NCBI GenBank assembly: GCA_023362775.1
Contig: JALMGJ010000062.1
Span: 372,001 to 436,000, forward strand
Origin: Charina bottae
Taxonomy: Eukaryota; Chordata; Lepidosauria; Squamata; Charinaidae
Length of the DNA stretch: 64,000 nucleotides
Direction of reading: 5' to 3'
The translations under genes and the position numbers were made by a program. The notes under the pieces are model-generated. The model ran no database searches, was not told the origin of the DNA, and saw only the letters and a program-made list of their open reading frames with translations. Position 1 is the stretch's first letter. Each line of letters starts with the position of its first letter. Shown piece after piece: positions 9,901-27,217 of this stretch.

Positions 9901-12900
9901 GCAGCCTTTTCATGCCCTTTGCTATTGATGGGTCATGTAGTCCCTGTGAGGCTGCAGTGCCCAAAATAGCCACCGGAGGGCTGCCTTTTCATGCCCTTTG
10001 CTATTGATGGGTCTTGTAGTCCCTGTGAGGCTGCAGTGCCCAAAATAGCCACCAGAGGGCAGCCTTTTCATGCCCTTTGCTATTGATGGGTCCTGTAGTC
10101 CCTGTGAGGCTGTAGTGCCCAAAATAGCCACCAGAGGGCACCTTTTCATGCCCTTTGCTATTGATGGTTCCAATAGTCCCTGTGAGGCTGCAGTGCCCAA
10201 AATAGCCACCAGAGGGAAGCCTTTTCATGCCCTTTGCTATTGATGGGTCTTGTAGTCCCTGTGAGGCTGCAGTGCCCAAAATAGCCACCAGAGGGAAGCC
10301 TTTTCTTGCCCTTTGCTATTGATGGGTCCTGTAATCCCTGTGAGGCTGAAGTGCCCAAAATAGCCACCAGAGGGCACCCTTTTCATGCCCTTGGCTATTG
10401 ATGGTTCCAGTAGTCCCTGAGAGGCTGCAATGCCCAAAATAGCCACCAGAGGGAAGCATTTTCATGCCCTTTGCTATTGATGGGTCCTGTAGTCCCTGTG
10501 AGGTTGCAGTGCCCGAAATAGCCACCAGAGGGCACCCTTTTCATGCCCTTGGCTATTGATGGGTCCTGTAGTCCCTGTGAGGCTGCAGTGCCCAAAATAG
10601 CCACCAGAGGGCAGCCTTTTCATGCCCTTTGCTATTGATGGGTCTTGTAGTCCCTGTGAGGCTGCAGTGCCCAAAATAGCCACCAGAGGGAAGCCTTTTC
10701 ATGCCCTTTGCTATTGATGGGTCCTGTAATCCCTGTGAGGCTGAAGTGCCCGAAATAGCCACCAGAGGGCACCCTTTTCATGCCCTTTGCTATTGATGGG
10801 TCCTGTAATCCCTGTGAGGCTGAAGTGCCCAAAATAGCCACCAGAGGGCACCCTTTTCATGCCCTTTGCTATTGATGGTTCCAGTAGTCCCTGAGAGGCT
10901 GCAATGCCCAAAATAGCCACCAGAGGGAAGCATTTTCATGCCCTTTGCTATTGATGGGTCCTGTAGTCCCTGTGAGGTTGCAGTGCCCGAAATAGCCACC
11001 AGAGGGCACCCTTTTCATGCCCTTGGCTATTGATGGGTCCTGTAGTCCCTGTGAGGCTGCAGTGCCGAAAATAGCCAGCAGAGGCCAGCCTTTTCATGCC
11101 CTTTGCTATTGATGGGTCCTGTAGTCCCTGTGAGGCTGCAGTGCCCAAAATAGCCACCAGTGGGCAGCATTTTCATGCCCTTTGCTATTGATGGTTCCAA
11201 TAGTCCCTGAGAGGTTGCAGTGCCCAAAACAGCCAGCAGAGGGCAGCCTTTTCATGCCCTATGCTATTGATGGGTCCTGTAGTCCCTGTGAGGTTGCAGT
11301 GCCCGAAATAGCCACCAGAGGGCACCCTTTTCATGCCCTTGGCTATTGATGGATCTTGTAGTCCCTGTGAGGCTGCAGTGCCCAAAATAGCCACCAGAGG
11401 GCAGCCTTTTCATGCCCTTTGCTATTGATGGTTCCAATAGTCCCTGTGAGGCTGCAGTGCCCAAAACAGCCACCAGAGGGCAGCATTTTCATGCCCTTTG
11501 CTATTGATGGTTCCAATAGTCCCTGTGAGGCTGCAGTGCCCAAAATAGCCACCAGAGGGCAGCATATTCATGCCCTTTGCTATTGATGGTTCCAATAGTC
11601 CCTGTGAGGTTGCAGTGCCCCAAATAGCCACCAGAGGGCAGCATTTTCATGCCCTTTGCTATTGATGGTTCCAATAGTCCCTGTGAGGTTGCAGTGCCCA
11701 AAACAGCCACCAGAGGGCAGCATTTTCATGCCCTTTGCTATCGATGGTTCCAATAGGCCCTGTGAGGTTGCAGTGCCCAAAACAGCCACCAGAGGGCAGC
11801 CTTTTCATGCCCTTTGCTATTGATGGGTCCTGTAGTCCCTGTGAGGCTGTAGTGCCCGAAATAGCCAGCAGAGGGCAGCCTTTTCATGCCCTTTGCTATT
11901 GATGGGTCATGTAGTCCCTGTGAGGCTGCAGTGCCCAAAATAGACACCGGAGGGCAGCCTTTTCATGCCCTTTGCTATTGATGGGTCATGTAGTCCCTGT
12001 GAGGCTGTAGTGCCTGAAATAGCCAGCAGAGGGCAGCCTTTTCATGCCCTTTGCTATTGATGGGTCATGTAGTCCCTGTGAGGCTGCAGTGCCCAAAATA
12101 GTCACCGGAGGGCAGCCTTTTCATGCCCTTTGCTATTGATGGGTCTTGTAGTCCCTGTGAGGCTGCAGTGCCCAAAATAGCCACCAGAGGGAAGACTTTT
12201 CATGCCCTTTGCTATTGATGGGTCCTGTAATCCCTGTGAGGCTGAAGTGCCCAAAATAGCCACCAGAGGGCAGCCTTTTCATGCCCTTGGCTATTGATGG
12301 GTCTTGTAGTCCCTGTGAGGCTGCAGTGCCCAAAATAGCCAACAGAGGGCAGCCTTTTCATGCCCTTGGCTATTGATGGTTCCAATAGTCCCTGTGAGGC
12401 TGCAGTGCCCAAAATAGCCACCGGAGGGCAGCCTTTTCATGCCCTTTGCTGTTGATGGGTCTTGTAGTCCCTGTGAGGCTGCAGTGCCCAAAATAGCCAC
12501 TGGAGGGCAGCCTTTTCATGCCCTTTGCTTTTGATGGTTCCTGTAGTCCGCGTGAGGCAGCAGTGCCCAAAATAGCCACCAGAGGGCAGGCTTTTCATGC
12601 CCTTGGCTTTTGATGGGTCCTGTAGTCCCCGTGAGGCTGCAGTGCCCAAAACAGCCACCAGAGGGCAGCCTTTTCATGCCCTTTGCTATTGATGGGTCCT
12701 GTAGTCCCCGTGAGGCTTCAGTGCCCAAAATAGCCAGCAGAGGGCAGCCTTTTCATGCCCTTTGCTATTGATGGGTCCTTTAGTCCCTGTGAGGCTGCAG
12801 TGCCCAAAATAGCCAGCAGAGGGCAGCCTTTTCATGCCCTTAGCTATTGATGGGTCTGATACATTCTCTCAGGCTGCAGTGCCCAAAATAGCCACCAGAG

Positions 12901-15172
12901 GGAAGCATTTTCATGCCCTTTGCTATTGATGGTTCCAATAGTCCCTGTGAGGCTGAAGTGCCCAAAGGAGCCACCAGAGGGCCTTTTCATGCCCTTTGCT
13001 ATTGATGGTTCCAGTAGTCCCTGAGAGGCTGCAATGCCCAAAATAGCCACCAGAGGGAAGCCTTTTCATGCCCTTTGCTATTGATGGGTCTTGTAGTCCC
13101 TGTGAGGCTGCAGTGCCCAAAATAGCCACCAGAGGGAAGCCTTTTCATGCCCTTTGCTATTGATGGGTCCTGTAATCCCTGTGAGGCTGAAGTGCCCAAA
13201 ATAGCCACCAGAGGGCCTTTTCATGCCCTTGGCTATTGATGGTTCCAGTAGTCCCTGAGAGGCTGCAATGCCCAAAATAGCCACCAGAGGGAAGCCTTTT
13301 CATGCCGTTTGCTATTGATGGGTCCTGTAATCCCTGTGAGGCTGAAGTGCCCAAAATAGCCACCAGAGGGCCTTTTCATGCCCTTGGCTATTGATGGTTC
13401 CAGTAGTCCCTGAGAGGCTGCAATGCCCAAAATAGCCACCAGAGGGAAGCCTTTTCATGCTCTTTGCTATTGATGGGTCCTGTAATCCCTGTGAGGCTGA
13501 AGTGCCCAAAATAGCCACCAGAGGGCCTTTTCATGCCCTTGGCTATTGATGGTTCCAGTAGTCCCTGAGAGGCTCCAATGCCCAAAATAGCCACCAGAGG
13601 GAAACATTTTCATGCCCTTTGCTATTGATGGGTCCTGTAGTCCCTGTGAGGCTGCAGTGCCCAAAATAGCCACCAGTGGGCAGCATTTTCATGCCCTTTG
13701 CTATTGATGGTTCCAATAGTCCCTGAGAGGTTGCAGTGCCCAAAACAGCCAGCAGAGGGCAGCCTTTTCATGCCCTATGCTATTGATGGGTCCTGTAGTC
13801 CCTGTGAGGTTGCAGTGCCCGAAATAGCCACCAGAGGGCACCCTTTTCATGCCCTTGGCTATTGATGGATCTTGTAGTCCCTGGGAGGCTGCAGTGCCCA
13901 AAATAGCCACCAGAGGGCAGCCTTTTCATGCCCTTTGCTATTGATGGTTCCAATAGTCCCTGTGAGGCTGCAGTGCCCAAAATAGCCACCAGAGGGCAGC
14001 ATATTCATGCCCTTTGCTATTGATGGTTCCAATAGTCCCTGTGAGGTTGCAGTGCCCCAAATAGCCACCAGAGGGCAGCATTTTCATGCCCTTTGCTATT
14101 GATGGTTCCAATAGTCCCTGTGAGGCTGCAGTGCCCAAAACAGCCACCAGAGGGCAGCCTTTTCATGCCCTTTGCTATTGATGGTTCCAATAGTCCCTGT
14201 GAGGCTGCAGTGCCCAAAATAGCCACCAGAGGGCAGCATATTCATGCCCTTTGCTATTGATGGTTCCAATAGTCCCTGTGAGGTTGCAGTGCCCCAAATA
14301 GCCACCAGAGGGCAGCATTTTCATGCCCTTTGCTATTGATGGTTCCAATAGTCCGTGTGAGGTTGCAGTGCCCCAAATAGCCACCAGAGGGCAGCATTTT
14401 CATGCCCTTTGCTATTGATGGTTCCAATAGTCCCTGTGAGGTTGCAGTGCCCAAAACAGCCACCAGAGGGCAGCCTTTTCATGCCCTTTGCTATTGATGG
14501 TTCCAATAGTCCCTGAGAGGCTGCAATGCCCAAAATAGCCACCAGAGGGAAGCCTTTTCATGCCCTTTGCTATTGATGGGTCCTGTAGTCCCTGTGAGGC
14601 TGCAGTGCCGAAAATAGCCAGCAGAGGCCAGCGTTTTCATGCCCTTTGCTATTGATGGGTCCTGTAGTCCCTGTGAGGCTGCAGTGCCCAAAATAGCCAC
14701 CAGTGGGAAGCATTTTCATGCCCTTTGCTATTGATGGTTCCAATAGTCCCTGAGAGGCTGCAGTGCCCCAAATAGCCACCAGAGGGCAGCATTTTCATGC
14801 CCTTTGCTATTGATGGTTCCAATAGTCCCTGTGAGGTTGCAGTGCCCAAAACAGCCACCAGAGGGCAGCATTTTCATGCCCTTTGCTATTGATGGTTCCA
14901 ATAGTCCCTGTGAGATTGCAGTGCCCAAAACAGCCACCAGAGGGCAGCATTTTCATGCCCTTTGCTATTGATGGTTCCAATAGTCCCTGTGAGGCTGCAA
15001 TGCCCAAAATAGCCACCAGAGGGAAGCATTTTCATGCCCTTTGCTATTGATGGTCCCAATAGTCCCTGTGAGGCTGCAGTGCCCAAAACAGCCACCAGAG
15101 GGAAGCATTTTCATGCCCTTTGCTATCGATGGTTCCAATAGTCCCTGTGAGGCTGCAATGCCCGGAGTAGCC
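6939..15172 (+). repeat. 79-bp tandem array, about 104 units, each with a CTCF-like core
   Basis: 8.23 kb of head-to-tail units of 79 bp, with a few 76-bp units lacking CAG. Unit landmarks in order are TAGTCCCTGTGAGGCTGCAG, TGCCCAAAATAGCCACCAGA, GGGCAGCCTTTTCATGCCCT, and TTGCTATTGATGGGTCC or a GGTTCCAA variant. The section CCACCAGAGGGCAG or CCAGCAGAGGGCAG fits the vertebrate CTCF core consensus CCASYAGRKGGC, always on the plus strand. Recurrent subtypes differ at fixed positions: GGGAAG or GGGCAC for GGGCAG, CCGGAGGG, and GATACATTCTCTCAGG replacing the CCTGTGAGG part. Because 79 = 3x26+1, each frame shifts every unit, which creates overlapping minus-strand ORFs of about 69 codons that are not genes. 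Binding by CTCF is inferred from motif match only. Confidence 0.95.
13003..13600 (+). repeat. 155-bp dimeric higher-order repeat inside the array
   Basis: Units alternate 79 and 76 bp. One member has CCTGAGAGGCTGCAATGCCC and GGGAAGCC; the other has GTAATCCCTGTGAGGCTGAA and the 3-bp-deleted AGAGGGCCTTTTC. The pair repeats about four times with little divergence, indicating recent local amplification of a dimer. Confidence 0.8.
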
Positions 15173-15190
15173 AACTTTATTCCCCATCTC

Positions 15191-15415
15191 CAGTGGTTCT
15201 CAACCTCTTTGAAACGTGTAAGACTTGGTTCGAGGGGAAGTCAAAAAACGTTTTTTAATACCTGCACTGTAGTGAATGTACAGATTATACAGAATATACA
15301 TAATAGAAACAGAAATATTGAGAAAAATAATAACGTAAGATCAAAATCTTGTGGTAGACTAGAAAGGCGGCCATGGCACGGCTGTGCACCGCAGCATGCT
15401 GGCTGAGAACCGCTG
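15191..15415. mobile_element. hAT/Charlie-like non-autonomous element
   Basis: It begins CAGTGGTTCTCAACC and ends CTGAGAACCGCTG, so the ends are inverted. The interior is AT-rich and non-coding. It lies 18 bp beyond the last array unit. Confidence 0.65.
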
Positions 15416-15627
15416 CCCTGTGCCACGTCCCCCTGTCTCTTCCTTACCAGGTGTGATCCCCAAATCTGCCGCCCCTTCTAACTTGGAGTAACTCCGGGAA
15501 CAGGTCAGCACTGCAGGGCGCCCTCTGCTCCCCTTCACTCTCTGTGGCTGCCTTGCCCAGGCGAAAAAATCCAGCCCGCCCTTTCACTGCCGAAAGAAAG
15601 AAACCAAAATCCAGAGATTTTGACCGC

Positions 15628-15633
15628 TTTATT
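15628..15633 (-). terminator. Candidate LRRC47 poly(A) signal
   Basis: AATAAA on the minus strand, about 835 bp past the stop codon. A second AATAAA at 15681-15686 is an equally good candidate. Confidence 0.4.
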
Positions 15634-16264
15634 CCTTTTTGGGATTATCGGCACCGTAAAAGCCTGAGATTCGGACAGCTTTTATTTCTAACAAAGTTTC
15701 CCCTGCCTTGCTGCTCCCCAACGCCTTACCATCTGGGGGTGTTTTGGGAGGGAGGGGGGTTGGAAACTATATTTAAAAGATGGCCCCTTCTGTTTGTGCT
15801 GTCCTGAAGGAAAGTTTTGTCTCTACTACCCTGGAATGCAGGCGCTGCTCTTTGCTAGCTTCGCGCACGGTGCCCACCAAGAATGTGTGAAACGGAAACG
15901 ATGGCGTGCCCCGTCAGTCCTGGATGTGTTTCGGGAGGGAGGGAGCTTTGCGGCCATTGGGGACACCCTGCCCGAGAGTCACAGGGCACATGCAGCACCC
16001 CACTTCTTCAGGAGAAGCCGCATTAGAGAGAGGGGGAGAGAAATGGACTCCGATCTCCTTCCTCCAGTGATTTATCACTGGGCCCCTTCCCCATAGGATC
16101 TAGAGGAGTCCAGATGCCTGGATGACGATGTCTCTTTCCCAAGGAAGAAACACAGCCACACAGCACAGCAGGGTTATGTCCACAGCACGGGGGTCAATCT
16201 GTGTTAAAGTAACTACACCTGAGCACCTTCATTTGCAAGGGATCCACACTCACCCCAGGTCTGA

Positions 16265-16332
16265 GCAGGGGGGCCAAGCAAGCGGAACCTCTGAATCTCT
16301 CGCGAGACCTCAGAGTCATGCGACTGAAAACA
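16265..16332. repeat. 68-bp direct repeat, copy 1 (LRRC47 3' UTR side)
   Basis: It matches 16718-16785 at about 66 of 68 positions. It contains the palindrome TCTCGCGAGA at 16298-16307, the motif bound by BANP in mammals. The two copies bracket the last coding exon of LRRC47. Confidence 0.85.
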
Positions 16333-16467
16333 GCGCCGAGCTTCCCGCCGTCACTGGCGAAGGAGCAGAGCACTGGGCCTCCCTGCCATTTCGATAAACA
16401 ATAGAAGTTTCCGGGGACACCCACAGCGCAACGTATTTCCCCGTCCGAAGAGGAAAACCGACGGCGC

Positions 16468-22944
<6,477 letters not shown>

Positions 22945-23060
22945 GCTCGTCCGCCGGCCCACACAGAGGCCCGCTTCCGGCGCGTGCGGGTGACGTCCTC
23001 CGGGGAGCGCGGGGGCTGAGTCCGCTGACGTCACGCGGATCCCCGCCCGGCCTCTCCCGC
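22945..23060 (-). promoter_or_regulatory. LRRC47 CpG-rich promoter with CRE sites
   Basis: Dense CpG sequence immediately 5' of the ATG. A perfect CRE, TGACGTCA, lies at 23026-23033, a half CRE (TGACGT) at 22991-22996, and an ETS-type CTTCCGG at about 22973-22979. The start site itself cannot be placed from sequence. Confidence 0.65.
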
Positions 23061-23081
23061 GCAGGGCCCGGGTCGTTGGTG

Positions 23082-23880
23082 TTGGACTGGCCGCCTGAGG
23101 AATTCTGGGAGTTGAAGTCCACCCATCTTCAAGGGGCCAAGGTTGAGAAACACCGTTTTAGGTCTGATACATTTTCTCCATCCATTTGTCCCTTGCTTGG
23201 TCCTTCCAATGGCGACACCCTTGCTGCTGGTTGTCCTCTTCTTGTTCCCACTGATGGATCAGGTGCCATCAAGGCTGTGTTGACTCTAAGCGACCACCTA
23301 GACCAGTGTTTCTCAACCTCGGCAACTTTCAGCTGTGTGGACTTCAACTCCCAGAATTCCCAGCCAGCTGGGGAATTTTAGGAGTTGAAGTCCACACAGC
23401 TGAAAGTTGCCGGGGTTGAGAAACACTGACCTAGACAGACCTTCTCCAGGGTATCTGTCCCTAACCTGGTCCCTCAGGTCTTCCAAGGAGTCTGTCCACC
23501 TTGCTGCTGGTCCTCTTCTTCATTAACTGATTATGTGCCATCCAGTCGGCACTGACTCTAAGGGACCGTATAGACAGGCCTTCTCCAAGATGACTCATCC
23601 CCAAACCAACCCTTCAGGTCTTCCCATCGTCTCCCCCCATCGCCCCTATAACTGAGTCCACCCCCTGTGCTGTTGGTCACCCTCTTCTCCTCCCTCCCAC
23701 CCTTCCCAGCATTATGGACTTCCCCAGCAGACGTTGCCATCGCAGCCACCAACTTTCTAACCCAAGATCCTGAGAATGCTTTAAGACTTCTATCAATGGT
23801 GCAGATTGTTAAGATTGAAACCCCACCATTCTTGCAGGACCTCAAGAACGTAGATGGGGTTAGGGTTAGATCATAAATAA
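23082..23880. repeat. Old RTE-like repeat split by a palindromic hAT MITE
   Basis: 23082-23152 is half of the palindromic MITE family described at 23304. 23155-23303 and 23429-23880 read like degenerate copies of an RTE-type 3' region (GCCATCAAGGCTGTGTTGACTC, GACCTTCTCCA and similar). They are interrupted by the complete MITE. Confidence 0.45.
23304..23428. mobile_element. Palindromic hAT-type MITE with 8-bp duplication
   Basis: CAGTGTTTCTCAACC at the left and GGTTGAGAAACACTG at the right, with a body that is itself largely palindromic around GACTTCAACTCCCAGAATTC. The perfect 8-bp target duplication ACCTAGAC is at 23296-23303 and 23429-23436. Related copies lie at 28945-29079, 37075-37199, 39821-39937, 59066-59181 and 62353-62442. 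Half copies lie at 23082-23152, 25530-25605 and 40862-40926. Confidence 0.9.
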
Positions 23881-24432
23881 GCAGGGAAGCATTGCAGTTA
23901 TTTCTGAGCCCAATTCTTTCCCTCTAAGGACTTGCCAAAACCTGAGCATTTTGGAGCACAACTGGAGGCATTCTGACTGAAATTTGGCCTTGAAAAACTA
24001 CACACTGGAGCACTAAGTAAGCTTAACGCGACTCAGAGAACCTGGATCTGTTCAAGAGGCCATTGAGAAAGGCGTCTCCAGCGGGTCTTGTGAAATTGGA
24101 ACATAGGTAGGATGTCCATAATGAGAAATTCAGTGCACTGACTCTGATCGTCCCCATTGTTCCATCCAAACCTCCTATTTAGGTGGTTCAAGGACAATAG
24201 ACTCTAGGTTAATCTGGGGGCTGTAGCCAATTTTGGATTTCTCCACTTCTGCAGAGGGATCCTGCCCGGGGAATCAGTCTGCTCTGGGATCGTGCCGTTT
24301 TTGCAGGTATTCCTAAACCATTCAGTCCAACGTGCACATCACTTTGCAGTTAAAGAACAAAAACCACTGTGAAAATTCTCACTGAAGTTCTTGTATTTTT
24401 TCCCAAACATCTCTGTATACCCTTTGTCCTAA

Positions 24433-24664
24433 TTTTTTTTTTAGTGCCTTTGAGTCAGTCTTAGCTCCTGGCGACTGTGTGGACTAGTCCCTGCAGTTTT
24501 CTTGGCAAGGTTTTTCGGAAGTGGTTTGCCATTGGCTCCTTCTTAGGGCTGAGAGGGAGTGACTGGCCCAAGGTCACCCAGCTGGCTTCGTGCCCAAGGC
24601 GGGACTAGAACTCACCGTCTCCTGGTTTCTAGCCTGGTGCCTTCACCACTACACCAAACTGGCT
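24433..24664 (-). mobile_element. Sauria SINE, near full length
   Basis: On the minus strand it has the tRNA-related head (GCCAGTTTGGTGTAGTGGTG), the body CCTTGGGCCAGTCACTCCCT and the BovB-like tail ending in an A run. Confidence 0.92.
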
Positions 24665-25602
24665 CTTTGTTCTAAAATACCAGTTTTTAATCATTTTGAG
24701 CCAAGAACTGTGCTGCAAAAAAGACTTGGATGATCAGGAAGATGGTAAGATTGGGACGAACCCCAGGGAGGAGGCATTAAATCCCAAGACATACACGCAT
24801 GAGCAGCAAACACGTTTGCCAAAAGGACTGGTCACCCATCAACTGAAATTCAGACCTTTTATTATCAGCAAATACAAACATGAGCATAACTCAATTCTAA
24901 GTAGCAGAAAATCTGCAGAACTCTGGAATCAGACCTGCTATCCAGCTATTTGCTCTTTAGACTAGACAGTCGGAATACGAACGGCCCCGTCCTGCTCCCC
25001 CCCGAGGTCCCAACGGAGGGCAGCCTAGGACTCCTTTGAGGTCGGACCCCGCTTTGGGATTCCACTTTCACGTTGGAGAATCCAAAGCGGGATGCCTTGC
25101 CCCACCCACCTAAAGGATCTCCCCACAAAAAGATGTTCTTGCAAACCTTGAGACGGGCCAGCAATTTCTACCCAAGGTGCAGATATGATGGGAGGAGGTA
25201 CTTTCTGATTTCCATGCTGTTTCCCATGACCCTCCTTTCCCAGCTGTTTCGTCTTAGAGGGCAGCACGTCTGGCCGCACTCACAGGCCAAGGCTGAGGTG
25301 GCTGAAGGATTCAGCGGCAAGGCGACATTACCACACTTTTGTGGAGGGAGTACTAGGAACAGGGTGGAGGGAAGAAGAGTCGCAAAAGCTTTAAGGCTTC
25401 TGACCACTTAAACGAGTCACTAGGCGTCTGTTTCCTCCTAATCGAGGGGGATATGCGCTGATATCAGGACTGTGCCGCGCTTTGGATCTATCCCTCCAAA
25501 AGTGGCTTTGGAGGGTACAACGCCTTAAAGCAACCTCGCCAACTTTAAAGAGATGTGGACTTCAACTCCCAGAATTCCCCACACACCTTACAGCTGCCAA
25601 GG

Positions 25603-25676
25603 TTTATTTATTTATTATTATTAAATTTCTATGACCGCCCATCTCCCCTGCAAGGAGGGACTCTGGGCGGTTGGGA
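25603..25676 (-). mobile_element. CR1/L2-like LINE 3'-end fragment
   Basis: Complement of the CCGCCCAGAGTCC...GATGGGCGG tail with an (AATA)n end. Confidence 0.7.
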
Positions 25677-26708
25677 AACGCTGCCTTACAGCCCGTCTCT
25701 GAGGCACATGGCCTCTGCGCGCTCGGAGTGAAACCTGACACGCCGCAGTCCTAACCTACGCCTTCTTTTCTACGGAGCTGAAACAGGTTTGACTGTCTTT
25801 ACAATTTAAATTAAAAAAAATACATATTGCAATTTAAAAACGTTCACAAGTGTCTGCTGTGCGTGTTTGTGCATCTACAGATATGGAGTAGACTTAACGC
25901 ATAGTGGAAAGTGCCCACGTTCCTCATGCCTACGTGGAGCACTTGGCCCAAATTGAAGGGGATCAACTGAGCCCCCAAACCAAAATCATAAACCCTGATC
26001 TTCAATGAGTGCCGTTGCTCTTTGAAAAGGATTGCCGATTCCTTTCAACCTGGCTTTTTAATCACGCTTTTAAAATAATATTTTCACCCATCCTAAGCAA
26101 ATTAAGGGAGGATGGGGAGATCAAATGGGAAATGTAAGAAAATGAGACTTGGATATCCGTCAGCAGAGCATTTCTTTCTGTATACTGGAGTTTTAGTGCA
26201 TTTCAGAAACCTTTGCATAGGCCCTGGGTCAAGACATCTCAAAAGAAGAGGCAAATCAGTGTTAAACAAAGATGCATTTTTTTTTAAAAAAAATTTCAAA
26301 TGAGGGCTGGGAGGACAGGACCAAGACCCAATTTTCCCCTACTTGATTAGTATTCCATGACTGATTTCCACTCCCTTGCCCGGTTTAGTTTTCCCACTCT
26401 CTGCATCCCCAAAGGGAACTGCTGGCTGGGCCCCCGAGCGGGCTGGAATCCTGAGCAAACGTGTCCTATCTGGACGGCTTCTGGTGCACTGAAAGCAACC
26501 CACCGAACTCCGCTCGAGGCTAAAAGAGGCACAGGGAAGCCGAAAAGGTGTCTCTGGGAACTGGAGAGCTGCATATATATTTTTTTTGAAGATTTCTCAG
26601 CACAGCCAGTTACCAAGCGTGCTTGGAAAGGTTTTGAGACTTTGCCCATTTACTGCCCCTATTCAGCTCTCCATCTTGTCTTTCTTAGATCCATGTGAGT
26701 GGAGTAAG

Positions 26709-27217
26709 TACAAGTAGTCCTCGCTTAACAACCATTCGTTTAGTGATGGTTCAGAGTTACCACGGTGCTGAAAAAACCGACTTATGACTGGTACTCACAC
26801 TTATGACCGTCGCAGCGTCCCCACGGTCATGGTTTGGGCGCTTGGCAGCCTGTTTGCATTTATTATTTATTATTCAGATTTATCACCGCCCATCTCTACA
26901 GCAGTAGACTCTGGGCGGTTTAAATTAAACAATTTGTTTTTTTAAATTTTCTATCCCTTTATTATTTTTTTATAAATAACTCAAGGTGGCGAACATGCAG
27001 TCCCCCGCGGTTATATGATTGCCATTTTTGACCTTCCTGGCCAGCTTCTGGTCAGCAAAATCGATGGGGAACCGCATCATTCGCTTAACAATCAAGTGGT
27101 TCGCTTAACGACCACCGGAAAAAGGTTGTAAAATCGGTTCCATTCGCTTAATGACCGCTTTGCTTAGCAACTGAAAATCTGGTCCCAATTGTGGTCGTTA
27201 AGCGAGGACTACCTGTA
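26709..27217. mobile_element. TA-flanked MITE carrying a nested LINE tail
   Basis: TA-CAAGTAGTCCTCGCTTAAC at the left and GTTAAGCGAGGACTACCTG-TA at the right. It is interrupted at about 26861-27000 by a CR1/L2-like 3' tail, which dates the MITE before that insertion. Confidence 0.85.

Larger units (their letters stand above)
15416..16467 (-). other. Probable LRRC47 3' UTR and downstream flank
   Basis: Minus-strand sequence after the LRRC47 stop codon. Candidate AATAAA poly(A) signals on the minus strand are the plus-strand TTTATT at 15681-15686 and 15628-15633, plus one at 15176-15181 at the very edge of the tandem array. I see no other gene here. A reverse-oriented CTCF-like core (GCGCCCTCTGCTC) lies at about 15518-15530. 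Confidence 0.5.

Noticed and set aside
6939..15172. CRISPR-like array
   Set aside because: Units are contiguous with no unique spacers, and the window is vertebrate nuclear DNA.
6805..15174. About one hundred overlapping minus-strand ORFs of 66-95 codons with similar products
   Set aside because: They arise because the 79-bp unit is one base longer than 26 codons, so every frame passes through three units before repeating a stop. There is no start context, splicing or domain.
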